A DNA stretch of 64,000 nt from Arctopsyche grandis (GCF_051622035.1 NC_135360.1:8670001-8734000); one strand, 5' to 3'. Positions 12,101 through 22,360 are shown, counted from the first letter of the stretch. Notes: generated by a model not told the origin, from the sequence alone. Numbers and translations are program-made.

Positions 12101-15100
12101 AACGTTGCTATAATTCCTTTTTCCGCTAATGTTGAAAATATTGTAGCCCAGGTAAGCATACATATGTATGTACATCAGTGGCGGCTCGTCCATATGGTCT
12201 GCGGGGCTGCAGACCTCCAAGTATAGTAAATATGCTACAACTACAGGCTGATTCATCTCTGCAGCCCTCCCACTTTAAATTCTCACGAGCCGCCACTGAT
12301 GTACATAGAGGCAGTGGCGTCGCTAGGGGTGGTGTCACCTGGTGCGTGGTGGTTACACCTAAAAAATATTTTTTATTAATTATTAATATTTGTCAATTGT
12401 TATGACTAGAGGTAGGACCGGAAGCGTGCTTTTTCTAGGAAATAGGGCGTTTTGGGTCTATTTTCCAGGAAACAGGGCAAACTACAAAGCTAAAGAGCAT
12501 AAAAAAAAGGTTCATCATATAAATGAACAAAGCTCGGTGAACAATGAACAAAGAACGGCGCAAAGTTGGTCTGCTCTTTAGTTATGACATACGAGAGAGA
12601 AGCTAAGTTCACACGTTGTTTCTGGATTGCGTCTCCTTCTAACTGAATCAGTTACCCCTCTTATCTTTAGGTACATACATGGCCCGTGCATCGGAGCACA
12701 GCCATGGCTTTAGCCCCGGGGCCCAGCATCGAGATTTTTTTTTTTTAATTTGTTACGAAGTTGTCTTTCGTCTTCGTACTACGTAGTTATGTTTAAGTAG
12801 TAACTTGTCGGTGATACCTTAGCTATTATTTTTACACCATGACTTTTATTTGAAACTTGTGAAAATATATTATCACTTATTACTCCTTAATGTGTATTGT
12901 GAAAAGTATTGATGAAATGATTTTTAATTTTAATTTTTTTTTTGGGGGAGGGGGGGGGGGGCTTAAGCATCCTAGCCTGGGGGCCCGGCTTGGGGGATGC
13001 GTACATACACTGATTTCTTAGGAATTCTAACAAAAGCCAATTGCAGCTGCAGCAGACGGATTTCACGGTAGCTGTATAAATACAGAAAGCTGTATATATA
13101 CAGAAATTGCAATGAGGTGTGTAGCCGCTCGAGGACCATCATACAACGAATATGTCAAATTAGCGTTTTTCAATTTGAACAATTTGGTGTCGCCCCAAAA
13201 ATTGTGTCACCCGGCGCAGACCGCACTTCCCGCACTAAAGACCTAGCGATGCTTCTTCATAGAGGATTAGACAAACGATTGAAAATACCTGGCCAGATTG
13301 GTTCGTGTATGAAGAAACTAGTTCGAAAGAAATGTACACTTGGACTGTAACATACATATATACATATTACATATTATAAAACAATACACTTGATTATGTG
13401 GATACATTTAAATAGTGAGAAAAAATATAACGTGTATTGAAATAATTTTTTTTAACTTTGTTGTATAATATTATGTTTAATATACCTTTACCTTCTAATA
13501 TGTTATTGTCGTGCAATTTTGTGTGATCGTTAAACGCAATCTCATTGTCAAATTCCAACACACATTCATCACATTTAAAAATAAATTCATTATCGAAATT
13601 TGAACCCTTAAAATACATAATAAAAAATAAATGAATTTCTTGTTTAAAAAATGCCATTCAATTGTTCAAAGCAAAATAAAAACAATACCTTGAAAAATTC
13701 AACTGGAGGTGTAATTCTATCGTTTAATTCTTCATCGTGAATCGAATCTATGTTATGAGACGGTGTATATCTATCATTTGAATTTTCATCATGAATCGAT
13801 TCGAAATCGTTTGCATCGTTATCAATTTCATATTGAACATAATCAATGGTAGATTCCTTTACCAATTCCCCTTCTAAAAATTGCTTCTCAACCGTTGGAA
13901 TAATTGGTTTTGCATTCGGTATCTGAAAAAACAATCAACATTCGATTATCAGTTATTATTTACAATACAATTAAAGCACAATAGATATTCATTCGTACAA
14001 TTAACTTTTCAGAATACTGTCTGAGTATGGCGTCGGCCGTTTTCGCTTGTTGCTTAAACTGGTTAGCTTGATTTGTTTTGCTAACACACACATTACAAAT
14101 CTGTGCGGGAAGGCCATCATTACGGTATAACTAAAAAATGAAAAGCATTGTTATGGATATTTTAATTTATTTATTTATTTTATTCAATCAATCATGCGCA
14201 CTCGTCTAACAGACTGCTCCAACGCGACGAGTGTGCTATACAGATTAAGAATTATTAATTATATATATGGGTATACACCATAGATATATCATACACATAG
14301 ATCCGCCCTCACGCTTTATACTGGTCTCCCTTTTGGCGCATGCAAAATACATGGCGCATGCACAGTTTATCTCAGTAGGAAGGTAGGTACCGCTGCGTCG
14401 TAGGGAAAAAAACCTTTTTTTTCCCAACTTCCCCGCTAGTTACCCTTCAGGTAGTGAAGACAATATCTCCGACCAAAATCACACGTCAAGGCCCATCTAG
14501 TGTATTATACATCAATGGTATACACCCATTTATTTACATTAAAGATGACATCTATGGTCAAACATTATACAGAAGTATGTATTATAAAAGGCAAATACAA
14601 ACATTGATTAGCATCCACAGAGAAACCTGTGGACACAATTGCAGCATATATTTAAATCAGCGAAAATTGAGATGATGAATAACTCGAATTTTTGCGAAAG
14701 ATGGGACAAGGTTGCCAATTTGTTGAAACCGTTTCAAATGAGATCAGATAAATTGGCAAACTCTGATGGGAAACGATCGACCTTAGAGTCAGATATCCAA
14801 GGTCTGGCCAGCAGCACATGTACTTCAGGGATAAGACGCCGTGACCACACAATTGAAAGCATTTTATGCAACGTTTTATAATATTCAGAAGACATATGAA
14901 ACCACATTTTTTATAAACACTTTTTGAGAATATTTTACTAAGCTAGTTAAGAACTACATATGACAATGGAATACAAACATACTAATAGTAATGGTTATTG
15001 AACTTAACTCTCATATAGCAATACTTAATAATTATCTAAGTTCCATAAATGACCGTAACTAACGAAACTGTTGTTAATTTTAATGACGTTCACAAAGTAA

Positions 15101-15493
15101 ATGTGATCAAAATTGAATAAAAAATCTTTGTAAAACATGAATTTTGTTTATCATTTCGGGTAAGAAATCCTAAGCTGGGATGAACTTACTACTTCGTTTA
15201 AAAACAGGAGGCGAAACATTTGAAATTCTTTTGCAAAGTTGATTAATTTTATATATGGAAGGCTCAGAAAGAATAAAAATGTCGGCTGTGTTTTGTATGC
15301 GAGTATTCTAGAGGATTTTAATAGGGTGTACCTGTAATTCGGAGGCGTTCATCAAACGCATATGCAGGCCTACGTTTTCTCCGTCAATAAATATTGGAGT
15401 CATTTGCTGATTCTGGATGAGACAAGTCCTACAAACATCTTCCACGTTCAAAGGAAACTTCAGATCGTATAAAAACTCATATTCTTGTTCCAT
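6106..15493 (-). CDS. ZAD-type C2H2 zinc-finger protein, 17 fingers, 15 exons
   Basis: Exons, in order of translation: 15332-15493, 13999-14130, 13689-13922, 13492-13606 (alternative donor at 13486), 11768-11877, 11533-11700, 11279-11430, 11085-11206, 10627-10833, 9841-9972, 9601-9772, 7368-7517, 7121-7284, 6226-7050, 6106-6155. All junctions are GT/AG and phases agree throughout, giving 964 residues (966 with the other donor). Exons 1-2 form a ZAD dimerisation domain: CRTC, then NDGLPAQICNVC. Exon 3 is acidic with two copies of IHDE. Exon 5 is lysine-rich. The 17 C2H2 fingers run from CDEC (exon 4) to CKVC (exon 14), several joined by TGxKP-like linkers. An acidic tail of about 230 residues follows. 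ZAD proteins are nuclear DNA-binding regulators; the target is unknown. The start is the first ATG upstream of CRTC; further upstream in this frame only a TTG precedes it. Confidence 0.87.
8158..8545. repeat. foldback element, arms of about 180 bp
   Basis: The left arm from GGTGCATCCGCTCTAAAATC is repeated inverted up to GATTTTAGAGCGGATGCACC at about 8541. The arms match nearly throughout, including the blocks GATAGATTGCACA and GGCAAGATTCG, and meet around 8355. Both lie in intron 11 of the zinc-finger gene. No coding sequence is seen; the transcript should be able to form a very long hairpin. Confidence 0.8.
8590..8708. mobile_element. hAT-type MITE with 8-bp TSD ATAGAAAG
   Basis: 119 bp, beginning CAGTGGCGTGCGGTAAAATT and ending with the inverse of CAGTGGTATGCGGTGAAGTT. 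It is flanked on both sides by ATAGAAAG (8582-8589 and 8709-8716), a perfect 8-bp target duplication, which is diagnostic of hAT transposition. It carries a core (GAACAGGATACAAGGGGAAC) shared with other elements of this window. Confidence 0.85.
9004..9446. mobile_element. hAT-type non-autonomous element
   Basis: Left end CAGTGCCGGTTTTAGGG; the right end is the inverse of CAGTGCCGGCCTTACACCC. The 8-bp flanks TGTATATA and TATATATA differ at one base. 443 bp, no transposase frame. It lies in the same intron as the 8590 MITE and the 8158 foldback element. Confidence 0.75.
10032..10592. mobile_element. piggyBac-like MITE, TTAA target duplication
   Basis: The left terminus CCCTTTGAATGCTGAC and the inverted right terminus CCCTTTGAGTGTTGAC are bounded exactly by TTAA on both sides (10028-10031, 10593-10596). 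TTAA targets and termini starting CCC are hallmarks of the piggyBac superfamily. 561 bp, no transposase. A degraded sibling is at 34235-34770. The element lies in an intron between finger exons 9 and 10 of the zinc-finger gene. Confidence 0.82.
11942..12145. repeat. dispersed repeat fragment related to 30594-30955
   Basis: Shared blocks are the 'gttcatgaac' region, ACTAAAACCAATA-type sequence (inverse orientation), and the stretch around TTGCTATAATTCC/GGAAATTATAGCAA. The two copies are in opposite orientation and differ by deletions. Element class unknown. Confidence 0.4.
12176..12298. mobile_element. hAT-type MITE with 8-bp TSD ATGTACAT
   Basis: Starts CAGTGGCGGCTCGTCCATA and ends with the inverse of CAGTGGCGGCTCGTGAGAA. 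ATGTACAT flanks both sides perfectly (12168-12175, 12299-12306). 123 bp, no coding sequence. Confidence 0.85.
12407..12580. mobile_element. nested hAT-type insertion, TSD GTTATGAC
   Basis: 174 bp between identical 8-bp copies of GTTATGAC (12399-12406, 12581-12588) inside the 12312-13257 element. The ends TAGAGGTAGGACC and, inverted, TAAAGAGCAGACC are imperfect inverted repeats. The sibling at 48646-49006 provides the empty site. Confidence 0.75.
12679..13000. mobile_element. nested insertion with 8-bp TSD GTACATAC
   Basis: 322 bp between two copies of GTACATAC (12671-12678, 13001-13008). The inverse sibling at 48646-49006 reads straight through this point. Terminal inverted repeats are weak (...GTGCATC against GCATCCCC), so hAT membership is inferred from the 8-bp duplication. 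It includes long T and G runs. Confidence 0.6.
14164..14880 (-). mobile_element. SINE-like retroposon, antisense, lacking a tRNA head
   Basis: Read on the minus strand, 14670-14850 matches the body of the SINE at 23174-23617: TTGGATAT, GATCGTTTCC(C/T)ATCA, AGTTTGC(C/T)AAT, then TGAAACGGTT. On the minus strand the sequence ends near 14164 in an (AAATA)n tail preceded by a stem (GCACTCGTC against GACGAGTGTGC). The stretch 14240-14600 has no match in the SINE and may be a different 3' half or an insertion. No clear A and B boxes are seen at the 5' end. Confidence 0.45.
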
Positions 15494-15502
15494 ATTGTAC
15501 CA

Positions 15503-15674
15503 TTTGACAGCTGCTGTCAAACTAGTGTTTACATATGCCTTTCTTATACGAGTGGTCGTAAAACGATTTTTAGCAACCTCGCACTCTTTCAATTGTGTAG
15601 ATTTTATTATAATAAATTTTAATTGAATTACCTAATAATCGCAAGTTACTGATGAAACTTAGTTTCATCGATAG
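15503..15674 (-). promoter_or_regulatory. putative promoter region of the zinc-finger gene
   Basis: TTTGACAGCTGCTGTCAAA (15503-15521) is a 19-base near-perfect palindrome containing the E-box CAGCTG, ten bases upstream of the ATG. TATCGATG (minus, 15667-15674) is one base off the DRE octamer TATCGATA. Both motif types are known in TATA-less promoters of fly housekeeping genes. Their use here is inference. Confidence 0.35.
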
Positions 15675-15722
15675 TTAAATATCTGAAAATTTTAAGTTTG
15701 ATTGCTAATGTAGTTTATACAT

Positions 15723-16086
15723 GGGTCTACCTCACGGGCCCGAATGTGAAACGTCGGAAAACGCAAATATCGGAAGGCAAAGATTGAAAATCGAGAGATC
15801 TTAAATCGAAAGATAAAAGGGTGCATGATAAACGGCACATACTCACTTTATTTGCGCGAGCAGGATACAACAGGAACAAGAGGAACAGGCTTTTCCTCCA
15901 GAATTCTTCGCGCGCACATTAATACGGGAGGAAAAGCCTGTTCCTCTTGTTCCTGTTGTATCCTGCTCGCGCAAATTAAGTGAGTGTGTACCGTTTACCA
16001 TGCACCCTTTTTTTGATCTTTCGACTTATCGATTTTCGATATTTGCGTTTTCCGGCGTTTCACATTCGGGCTCGTCACGGAGACCG
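15723..16086. mobile_element. foldback element with 9-bp TSD, Mutator-like
   Basis: Almost the whole element is one inverted repeat. The left end GGGTCTACCTCACGG and right end (inverted CGGTCTCCGTGACGAG) lead into arms containing AAACGCAAATATCG, AGGGTGCATG and GCGCGAGCAGGATACAAC. The flanks are TTTATACAT on both sides (15714-15722, 16087-16095), or ten bases if the G is included. Nine-base duplications suggest the MULE superfamily. A sibling is at 63271-63590. Confidence 0.75.
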
Positions 16087-16108
16087 TTTATACATATGTA
16101 TTTTATTT

Positions 16109-16312
16109 GGTAAACGGATTATTGCGCAAATTGCGATCGCGCGCACGACAATCGTTGCCACAAAAATCGCGAACATGGAATATCTGGCACTCGAGGTCTC
16201 GTTAGTAAAATATTTTTTCGATAGATGGAGTTTTTGGGTGCCAGATGTTCCGTGATCGAGATTTTAGTGACGTGTGCGAGATCGTTTTTTTGCGGAATAA
16301 TCACGGCTGCCC
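16109..16312. mobile_element. MITE with GGTAA...GGATTATT termini
   Basis: Left end GGTAAACGGATTATTGCGCA; right end inverted GGCAGCCGTGATTATTCCGC. Related copies lie at 43510-43711 and 38104-38275, the last with a perfect 9-bp target duplication. They share GATCGAGATTTTAGTGACGT and GTGTGCGAGATC with the 43.5 kb copy. No clear TSD is seen at this copy. Confidence 0.6.
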
Positions 16313-16989
16313 ACCTCAGCCCCCCCAAATGACGCCCCTGTAAAAATATAAATAAATATACACTTCAAAGGTATTATGGAGGTTGAAGGGAATGAAACGA
16401 CGGAGTGTTGTACACACGACTATTTAATATGACGGTTGGGAAAGAAGTAGTTCAGCAGCGAGCAACATGGCCAAGTTGGTCCCAGCTCGCAGGATGGTGA
16501 CCGAAACCCGACCATGTCATAGAGCCGCTACAGTATTATATGTGTAAACATAATTTAGCTTTAAAGATAAGTTACAAAAAGTGTAAAATAGAGCTATGCG
16601 AAGTATTGTAAGTGTCAATAGATTAACTAATATGAAATGTATATTCAATGAATTGGATTGGATGAATGATAATAAAACCTTGAAAGTGTGCATGTTAGTA
16701 TATATGTATATTTAAATTATATAAAAGATTATTACCTAGCTGTTTTGATAAATATTTGTTAAAAGGATGTGATGTACATAGTTATGTATAATACTACATA
16801 GAGGTAAGTTATGTATATTATAATTAGCTTTCTAAGCTATGCTAAATAAATAAAATAAAATAAGCTTTAAACATTATCTAACATAAATGATTTTATAGCT
16901 TTTCATTTAAATATTAAGAGTTTGCTCAATTAAAATATTGATTTAATTTTTAAATCTTCATTTCGTATATATGTATTTTATATAATTCA

Positions 16990-19590
16990 TTTCTTCTTCT
17001 TCTTAATGCCTTGTCCGCAACCGAACGTTGGCGACCTCGTCGATTATTTGAAGATATCCGCATCGGTCTTCAACGGCTCGGAATAGATCTTCGGCGCTCA
17101 TATCGGTCCACATGCGCATGTTTCGAAGCCAAGATAACTTTTTCCTGCTAATCCATTTTTTTCCTTCTATTTTCCCCCATAGTTATCAAACGGAGAAATT
17201 CGTATTTTGGACCCCGTATCATGTGTCCGAGGTATTCCATCTTTCTCCGCTTGATGACAGAAACAAGTTTCCTGCCTCTCCCCATCATGCCGAGGACCGC
17301 TTCGTTTGATATCTTTTTGGTCCACGGAATCTTCAGCATACGCCTATAGACCCACATCTCAAAAGCTTCGATGCGGCTGATCATTTTGGTCTTCAGAGTC
17401 CACGTCTCACATCCGTGTAGTAATACTGTCCAGACGTAGCTCTTCGCGAATCTCAACCGCGTATGAACATTGAGATGCTTGTTTGTAAGCGTCGCCTTCA
17501 TTTTTACAAATGCTGTTCTAGCCATCTCGATGCGGATTCTTAGATCTTCATCTGGGCCCATCTCTTCATTCAGCCAGGTACCCAGGTATTTGAATCTTTT
17601 TACTCTTTCAATCACCTCTCCATCCAAGGTTAGATTCCCGGTGTCTGTTTGCATTCTATCTACTATCATAAATTTTGTCTTCTTTATATTTATGCGCAGA
17701 CCTCTTCGATTGCTTTATTGTTGTACACGATCTAGAGATCTTTGCAGGTCTGCTAAATTTTCAGCGACTAGTGCCGTGTCATCAGCATATCTTATATTGG
17801 TGATCGTCTCGCCGCCCATTTTGATACCCTCCGCTTCTTGGAGAGCATCGTGGAAGATGGATTCGGTGTAGGTTTTAAAAAGAGTAGGTGATAGGATGTA
17901 TCCTTGCCTGACGCCCCGCTCTATAGGAATCTCATCAGTGAATTGATCATCGACACGCACTACTGCAGTCTGATTCCAATAAATATTTCGTAGCAATCTG
18001 ACATCTTTGTCATCCAGGCCAATATTTTTTAAAGTTTCCATCAGGCGAGCGTGTTGGACACGGTCAAAGGCCCTTTCAAAGTCTATGAAGCAGATATACA
18101 CAGGTTTACGGACTTTGGAGTAGTAAGCAGGTTTACGGACTCTACATCTTTGGAGTAGTGTTTTCATGCAGAAAAGGGCCTCTCGGGTACCCAAGCCTCG
18201 TTTGAACCCAAACTGCTCTCCGCCAATCGCCTCTTCACACCGTGAGTAAATTATGTCCTGTATTATCCTAGTAGGATCTTCAATGTGTGACTCATTAGGC
18301 TAATTATTCTGAAGTCGCTACATGTCCTCGCGTTACTCTTTTTTGGCAACGGGATAAATATGGATTGTAATCAATCGCTAGGTAGTTCACCTGATAAATA
18401 TCTTTCATTGAAGAGTTTTGTGAGATATTCTATGTTATCGTCCTCCAATAACTTAAGGAATTCGGCAGGAATCAGATCCGGTCCAGTAGCTTTCCGACTC
18501 TTTGCTAGTTTTATAGCATGTTCCACTTTGGATTTCAATATATGTGTTCCCGTTTCTGGATCTTTAATATGCCCTTTAAAGACAATAGATCTGGTTTCTC
18601 TATTGTCTTTAAAGAGCGATTTTGTGTACTCAGTCCATTCCGATTTCTTTTCATCCATATTTAAAATGATTTTTCCATTTTTATTCCTAAGGAGTATGAA
18701 ATCTCTTTTTCTGAATGATCCTGTTGTTTCTTTTAGTTTTTTATGTACGTTAAATTCATCGTGTTTTTCTTGTAATTTTTCAATTTCGTCACATTTTTTT
18801 TTCATTTCTTTGATTTTCCTTTGAATTTGGTGGTGAATATTTTTATATTTTGTTGGATTATTATGTTTGTGTTTTCTACGTTCTTCCATTAAATGTATAA
18901 TTTCATCCGTCATCCAAGGTTGTTTTTTATTGATTATTTTATTTGTTTCAAGAAACTTTTTCCCAAATTGGGGTCATTGCTGATTTCATACCTTCCCACT
19001 TTAAGTTTACATTACTATTTTCTTCAATACATTTTTGTTTAAAATTTGTATTGATATCTTTTGTTTTATAAATCCAATCTTGGTTTAGGTTTTGATGTTC
19101 TTAAAATCTTTTTCAGTCTTATATTCAATTTCCCACTAAGTAGATTATGATCGGATGCCACGTCTGCACCAGAGTAAGTTGTCACCGATTTTATACTATT
19201 TTTTAATCTACTGTTTATCAAAATAAAGTCAATTTGGTTTCGCAAAATATAATCAGAACAGTCCATGTGTATTTCCATGTGTATAATCCAGGATTTCCAT
19301 GTGTATAATCTTCTTTTAGGTAGCTTAAAGAAAATATTCAAGATAACATACTGCTCTTCCTGGAAAAACTGAACAAGTCTGTCTCCTCTCTCATTTCTTT
19401 CTCCAAGTCCGAAGCGACCAGTTATACCCATTGTTTCTTCGTCTCCAACTTTGGCGTTGATATCTCCTATTATAATTTTAACATGTTTTTTCGTATATGT
19501 CATCAATTCTTTAATTTGTTGATAAAATTCTTCAATCTCATTTTCTTCTTTATCGAAAGTGCGGGCATACACTTGTATTATGTTAATTAA
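16990..19590 (-). pseudogene. RTE-like non-LTR retrotransposon, frame-broken
   Basis: Pieces in translation order: 19572-19066 is the C-terminal half of an AP-type endonuclease (IIIGDINAKVGDEE, ASDHNLL). 18913-18371 is the linker and RT fingers (SRKATGPDLIPAEFLKLL). 18194-17715 is the RT palm (FIDFERAFDRVQHARL, RGVRQGYILSPTLF, IRYADDTALV). 17669-17148 is the thumb and C-terminus (KYLGTWLNEEM, MEYLGHMIRG). At least three frameshifts separate them. The 3' end on this strand is an (AAG)n run near 16994-17003. The 5' end is cut at the (TA)n array starting at 19603. The RTE-like assignment comes from the short endonuclease-RT layout and the 3' simple repeat. Confidence 0.8.
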
Positions 19591-19599
19591 AATTCATTT

Positions 19600-19602
<3 letters not shown>

Positions 19603-19674
<72 letters not shown>
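19603..19674. repeat. (TA)n microsatellite
   Basis: About 70 bases of uninterrupted TA, directly abutting the truncated 5' end of the RTE-like pseudogene. Confidence 0.95.
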
Positions 19675-19683
<9 letters not shown>

Positions 19684-19989
19684 AAGTAATGCGTTGGTGA
19701 CATTGGAATTTTATTGCGCTTCCTTGTCTCTGATCTGGATTTCAAACATGTTCCTCGACATGTCCTAAAGTAGAAGAACTGTTTAAATAAATCTGTTTAT
19801 TCGTTACTAAGTATAAATTAAAAAAAAATTGTTCTTATTGAGTAGACGAGTGTGTTAACAAAAAATTAGTGTGTCATTAGTGATTAGACTACTAAAAAAT
19901 TGCTTGACAAAATACTAAATTAAAACATTATTTATATACTTGGCAATATATAAACTTTCACTATTTTGCAAATATAAATAAATATGTAT

Positions 19990-20205
19990 CAGTGCGTGTC
20001 ATGGAAATCTCTCTGTTTTTATCGCACAGGCTTACTAACATGTGAGGGAGCAGGATGCAAGGGGACCAGCTGACTTCATACCCAATCCCCTTGTAGCCTG
20101 CTCGCGCGCATGCAATGATATATAAGAGATATTGTATAAAGATAAAGATATGATATAATAATAAGAGGCTTGTAAAAACAGAGATATTCTCACGGCACGC
20201 CACTG
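19990..20205. mobile_element. hAT-type MITE, partly palindromic
   Basis: Left end CAGTGCGTGTCATGGAAAT; right end inverted CAGTGGCGTGCCGTGAGAAT. The 8-bp flanks ATATGTAT and TTATGTAT differ at one base. The interior folds on itself (GGAGCAGGATGCAAGGGGA against CCCCTTGTAGCCTGCTCGC) and belongs to the same core group as the 8590 MITE. Confidence 0.75.
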
Positions 20206-20234
20206 TTATGTATATATGTATGTGTGTACATATA

Positions 20235-20375
20235 TTATAATTTAATTATTATAATTAATAATTTAAATGGACTTAATTTAATTATTATAATTAATAATTT
20301 AAATGGACTTAATTTAATTATAATAAATAATTTAAATGAACTTAATTTAATTATAATTAATAATTTAAATGAACA
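20235..20375 (+). repeat. tandem repeat, period about 36, four units
   Basis: Four consecutive units of TTATAATTAATAATTTAAAT followed by G(G/A)ACTTAATTTAA. The unit spacing is close to 36 bases, with small changes between units. Noncoding. Confidence 0.85.
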
Positions 20376-20447
20376 TTCATTTATATTCATCAATAATATT
20401 TGGATTGGGTACTATACGGTATACAAAATGCTTTATTAAACAATGGT

Positions 20448-20560
20448 GGTTTTACCCGGCTTCGCTCAGTATTTGTAATATAAACCGCTTAAACATGGCT
20501 AATGTAATAGTAAACATTAATTTTTTTTTTATTAAATTTATTTGGATCGAAAAAAAATCG
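20448..20560 (-). mobile_element. Helitron-like family H1, degraded 3' end
   Basis: TTTTACCCGGCTTCGCTCAG followed by TATTTGTAATATA is the inverse of the 3' end seen at 5840-5876 and matches 36990-37030. The terminal CTAG itself is lost. A (TA)n array follows at 20638. Confidence 0.4.
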
Positions 20561-20634
20561 AATGGTTTTTTTATATATAAGGGAAACGGAACTGAAATTG
20601 GAACTGGGAATCGGAACTGAAATCAGAATTGGAA

Positions 20635-20637
<3 letters not shown>

Positions 20638-20729
<92 letters not shown>

Positions 20730-20756
20730 GTATATGTATATGTATATATATATAGA
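20638..20756. repeat. (TA)n / TATATG microsatellite
   Basis: A pure TA run to about 20715, then mixed ATATGTATATG units. Confidence 0.95.
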
Positions 20757-20819
20757 TATGCCCATCACACATATGATTCTTTGCAGATTAAAGGAATATG
20801 AGTTAAAAAAAAAAACATT

Positions 20820-22130
20820 ATGAAAGTTAAAAATTCTTAATAATGGCTTAAATTAAAATAATGGCTTAAAATTCTTCATGGAAATGCAAAATAGCATACG
20901 AGATGTGCAATAAATAATTATACCTCATAAAAGTTGGTATTGATAGTATTAAAATATGTAATTATGCATTGTTCATTGTGTGCAATTAAATTTACCAATT
21001 CAATTCATACAGGTAGTAAATATCTTGATAATTCGCAATAAAAGAGTCTAATCAACGTGCTCGTCGAACAATAAAATAATTGCCGGTAAAATAGTACACA
21101 AAGATGCCACCAATGTAAATTTCATATATGTAGATATGCATCTATTAATGTATTGTCAACGTGCGTTTCCTAATGACCCGGTCACAAATGAGATGAAAAT
21201 TACTAGTTTTTATAAAGATAATCACACAATCGATGCATGCTATACAATTGCAACACATTTAGGGGCTGTTCTAATGGTGTTTGAAGAAACTACAAACAAG
21301 AAGCACTAAAGAAACTTATAAAATTATCTTTGGAAACATAAAAAAAAAAACATTTTGACTATGGACTTAGCTAAATAGTACTTAGTTTTTTCCTCAAAAA
21401 GTCAGGAATAATGCTGTAAGGCTATATAAAAGTTGTTCTATTTATAAAGGCTACCTTCACCTTTAGTGATTATCTCATTCAGATGTTGGTTCAAGATCAT
21501 ATTTGAACATATTTGACTCAAGATCTATAATATATTTATTATTATGAATGACGGAGGTGGCCATGGTAGTCATATAAGTAATTGAAGGAGAACCAGAAAG
21601 CGAAATATGTACATGAAGGTAATTGTCAAAAGTAGGACATTGAAATGCATATGTATTATTGGGCAAATATGTTTCGATTCGACATAAATATGTATGTCAC
21701 AGGTAACAAACTGCCAACAAAATGAATGAATATAATAACGAGAGAAAAAACTTCTATAAATACTGTTTGCTACCAATGTTTCCTGTAGGCGAGTCTCTGA
21801 AGATTTAGCGCCATATATATATATTGAAAATTTATTTAATTAATTAATTTTTCTGTTGGTGTATTATATTGTTTATATGTAGGTAGGTAATAAATATTAA
21901 ATTAAATATATTTAAAAGGTATTTGAAAACAGGACTGACACATTTCTTTTAAATTTTTTTTCTAATTTAATATGCCAACATCCATGCGATGATATTTCAT
22001 CGGGTTCAACACTAGTATGTAGATAAAAGGTAATGATGGTGGATAATAGAAGAGAAGGTAAAAGTTAACAAGATGGGCTACTAATGCTGTCAAAAAGAGG
22101 GATAAATGACGTGATGGGGAATGATTGTTG
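20820..22130. other. AT-rich sequence, nothing recognised
   Basis: No protein family, RNA gene or paired repeat ends were found in either strand; the frames are short and low in complexity. Confidence 0.5.
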
Positions 22131-22131
22131 A

Positions 22132-22360
22132 ATGATTTATGATAAAATTTACAATTATCAATATTATCATGTTTATGTTCCTAATAATTATGTGCTTGGT
22201 AGATATCATCATTTGATGGTTGTACCTCCCGCCCGTACAAAGCTTTATCGGATGGCTCCTATTCCAAAAGCTATCCGGCTTCTTAGTGAAATGGTTTTGC
22301 CATGTCTTAATGTGATATATTCCACCTTAGTGAGCGTAGCTTACCAGAGATGATTTAAAC
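22132..22360 (+). pseudogene. possible reverse transcriptase C-terminal remnant
   Basis: The frame contains PPARTKLYRMAPIPKAIRLL followed by SEM and a stop at about 22353. This resembles the 'ART.....SPI.R...LLNE' end of CR1-like proteins. Only this short C-terminal piece is left, so the call is weak. Confidence 0.35.

Larger units (their letters stand above)
12312..13257. mobile_element. hAT-type element carrying two nested insertions
   Basis: Left end CAGTGGCGTCGCTAGGGGT; the right end ends CCTAGCGATGCTTCTT. The whole is bounded by a perfect 8-bp duplication CATAGAGG (12304-12311, 13258-13265). A sibling at 48646-49006 (inverted) lacks the segments 12407-12580 and 12679-13000, which shows that both are later insertions. 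It lies in intron 4 of the zinc-finger gene. Confidence 0.8.

Noticed and set aside
15308-15592. Start of the zinc-finger protein further upstream at 15592
   Set aside because: That codon is TTG; the first ATG in the frame is at 15493 and directly precedes the ZAD cysteines.
18360-18824. Plus-strand frames across the RTE-like pseudogene (17470-17871, 18360-18824)
   Set aside because: The minus strand encodes endonuclease and RT motifs; the plus frames resemble nothing.
20629-20823. Long YIYIYI open frames over TA arrays (also 19559-19768, 32065-32439, 53841-54398)
   Set aside because: They are translations of (TA)n microsatellites, open in several frames and on both strands; no protein.
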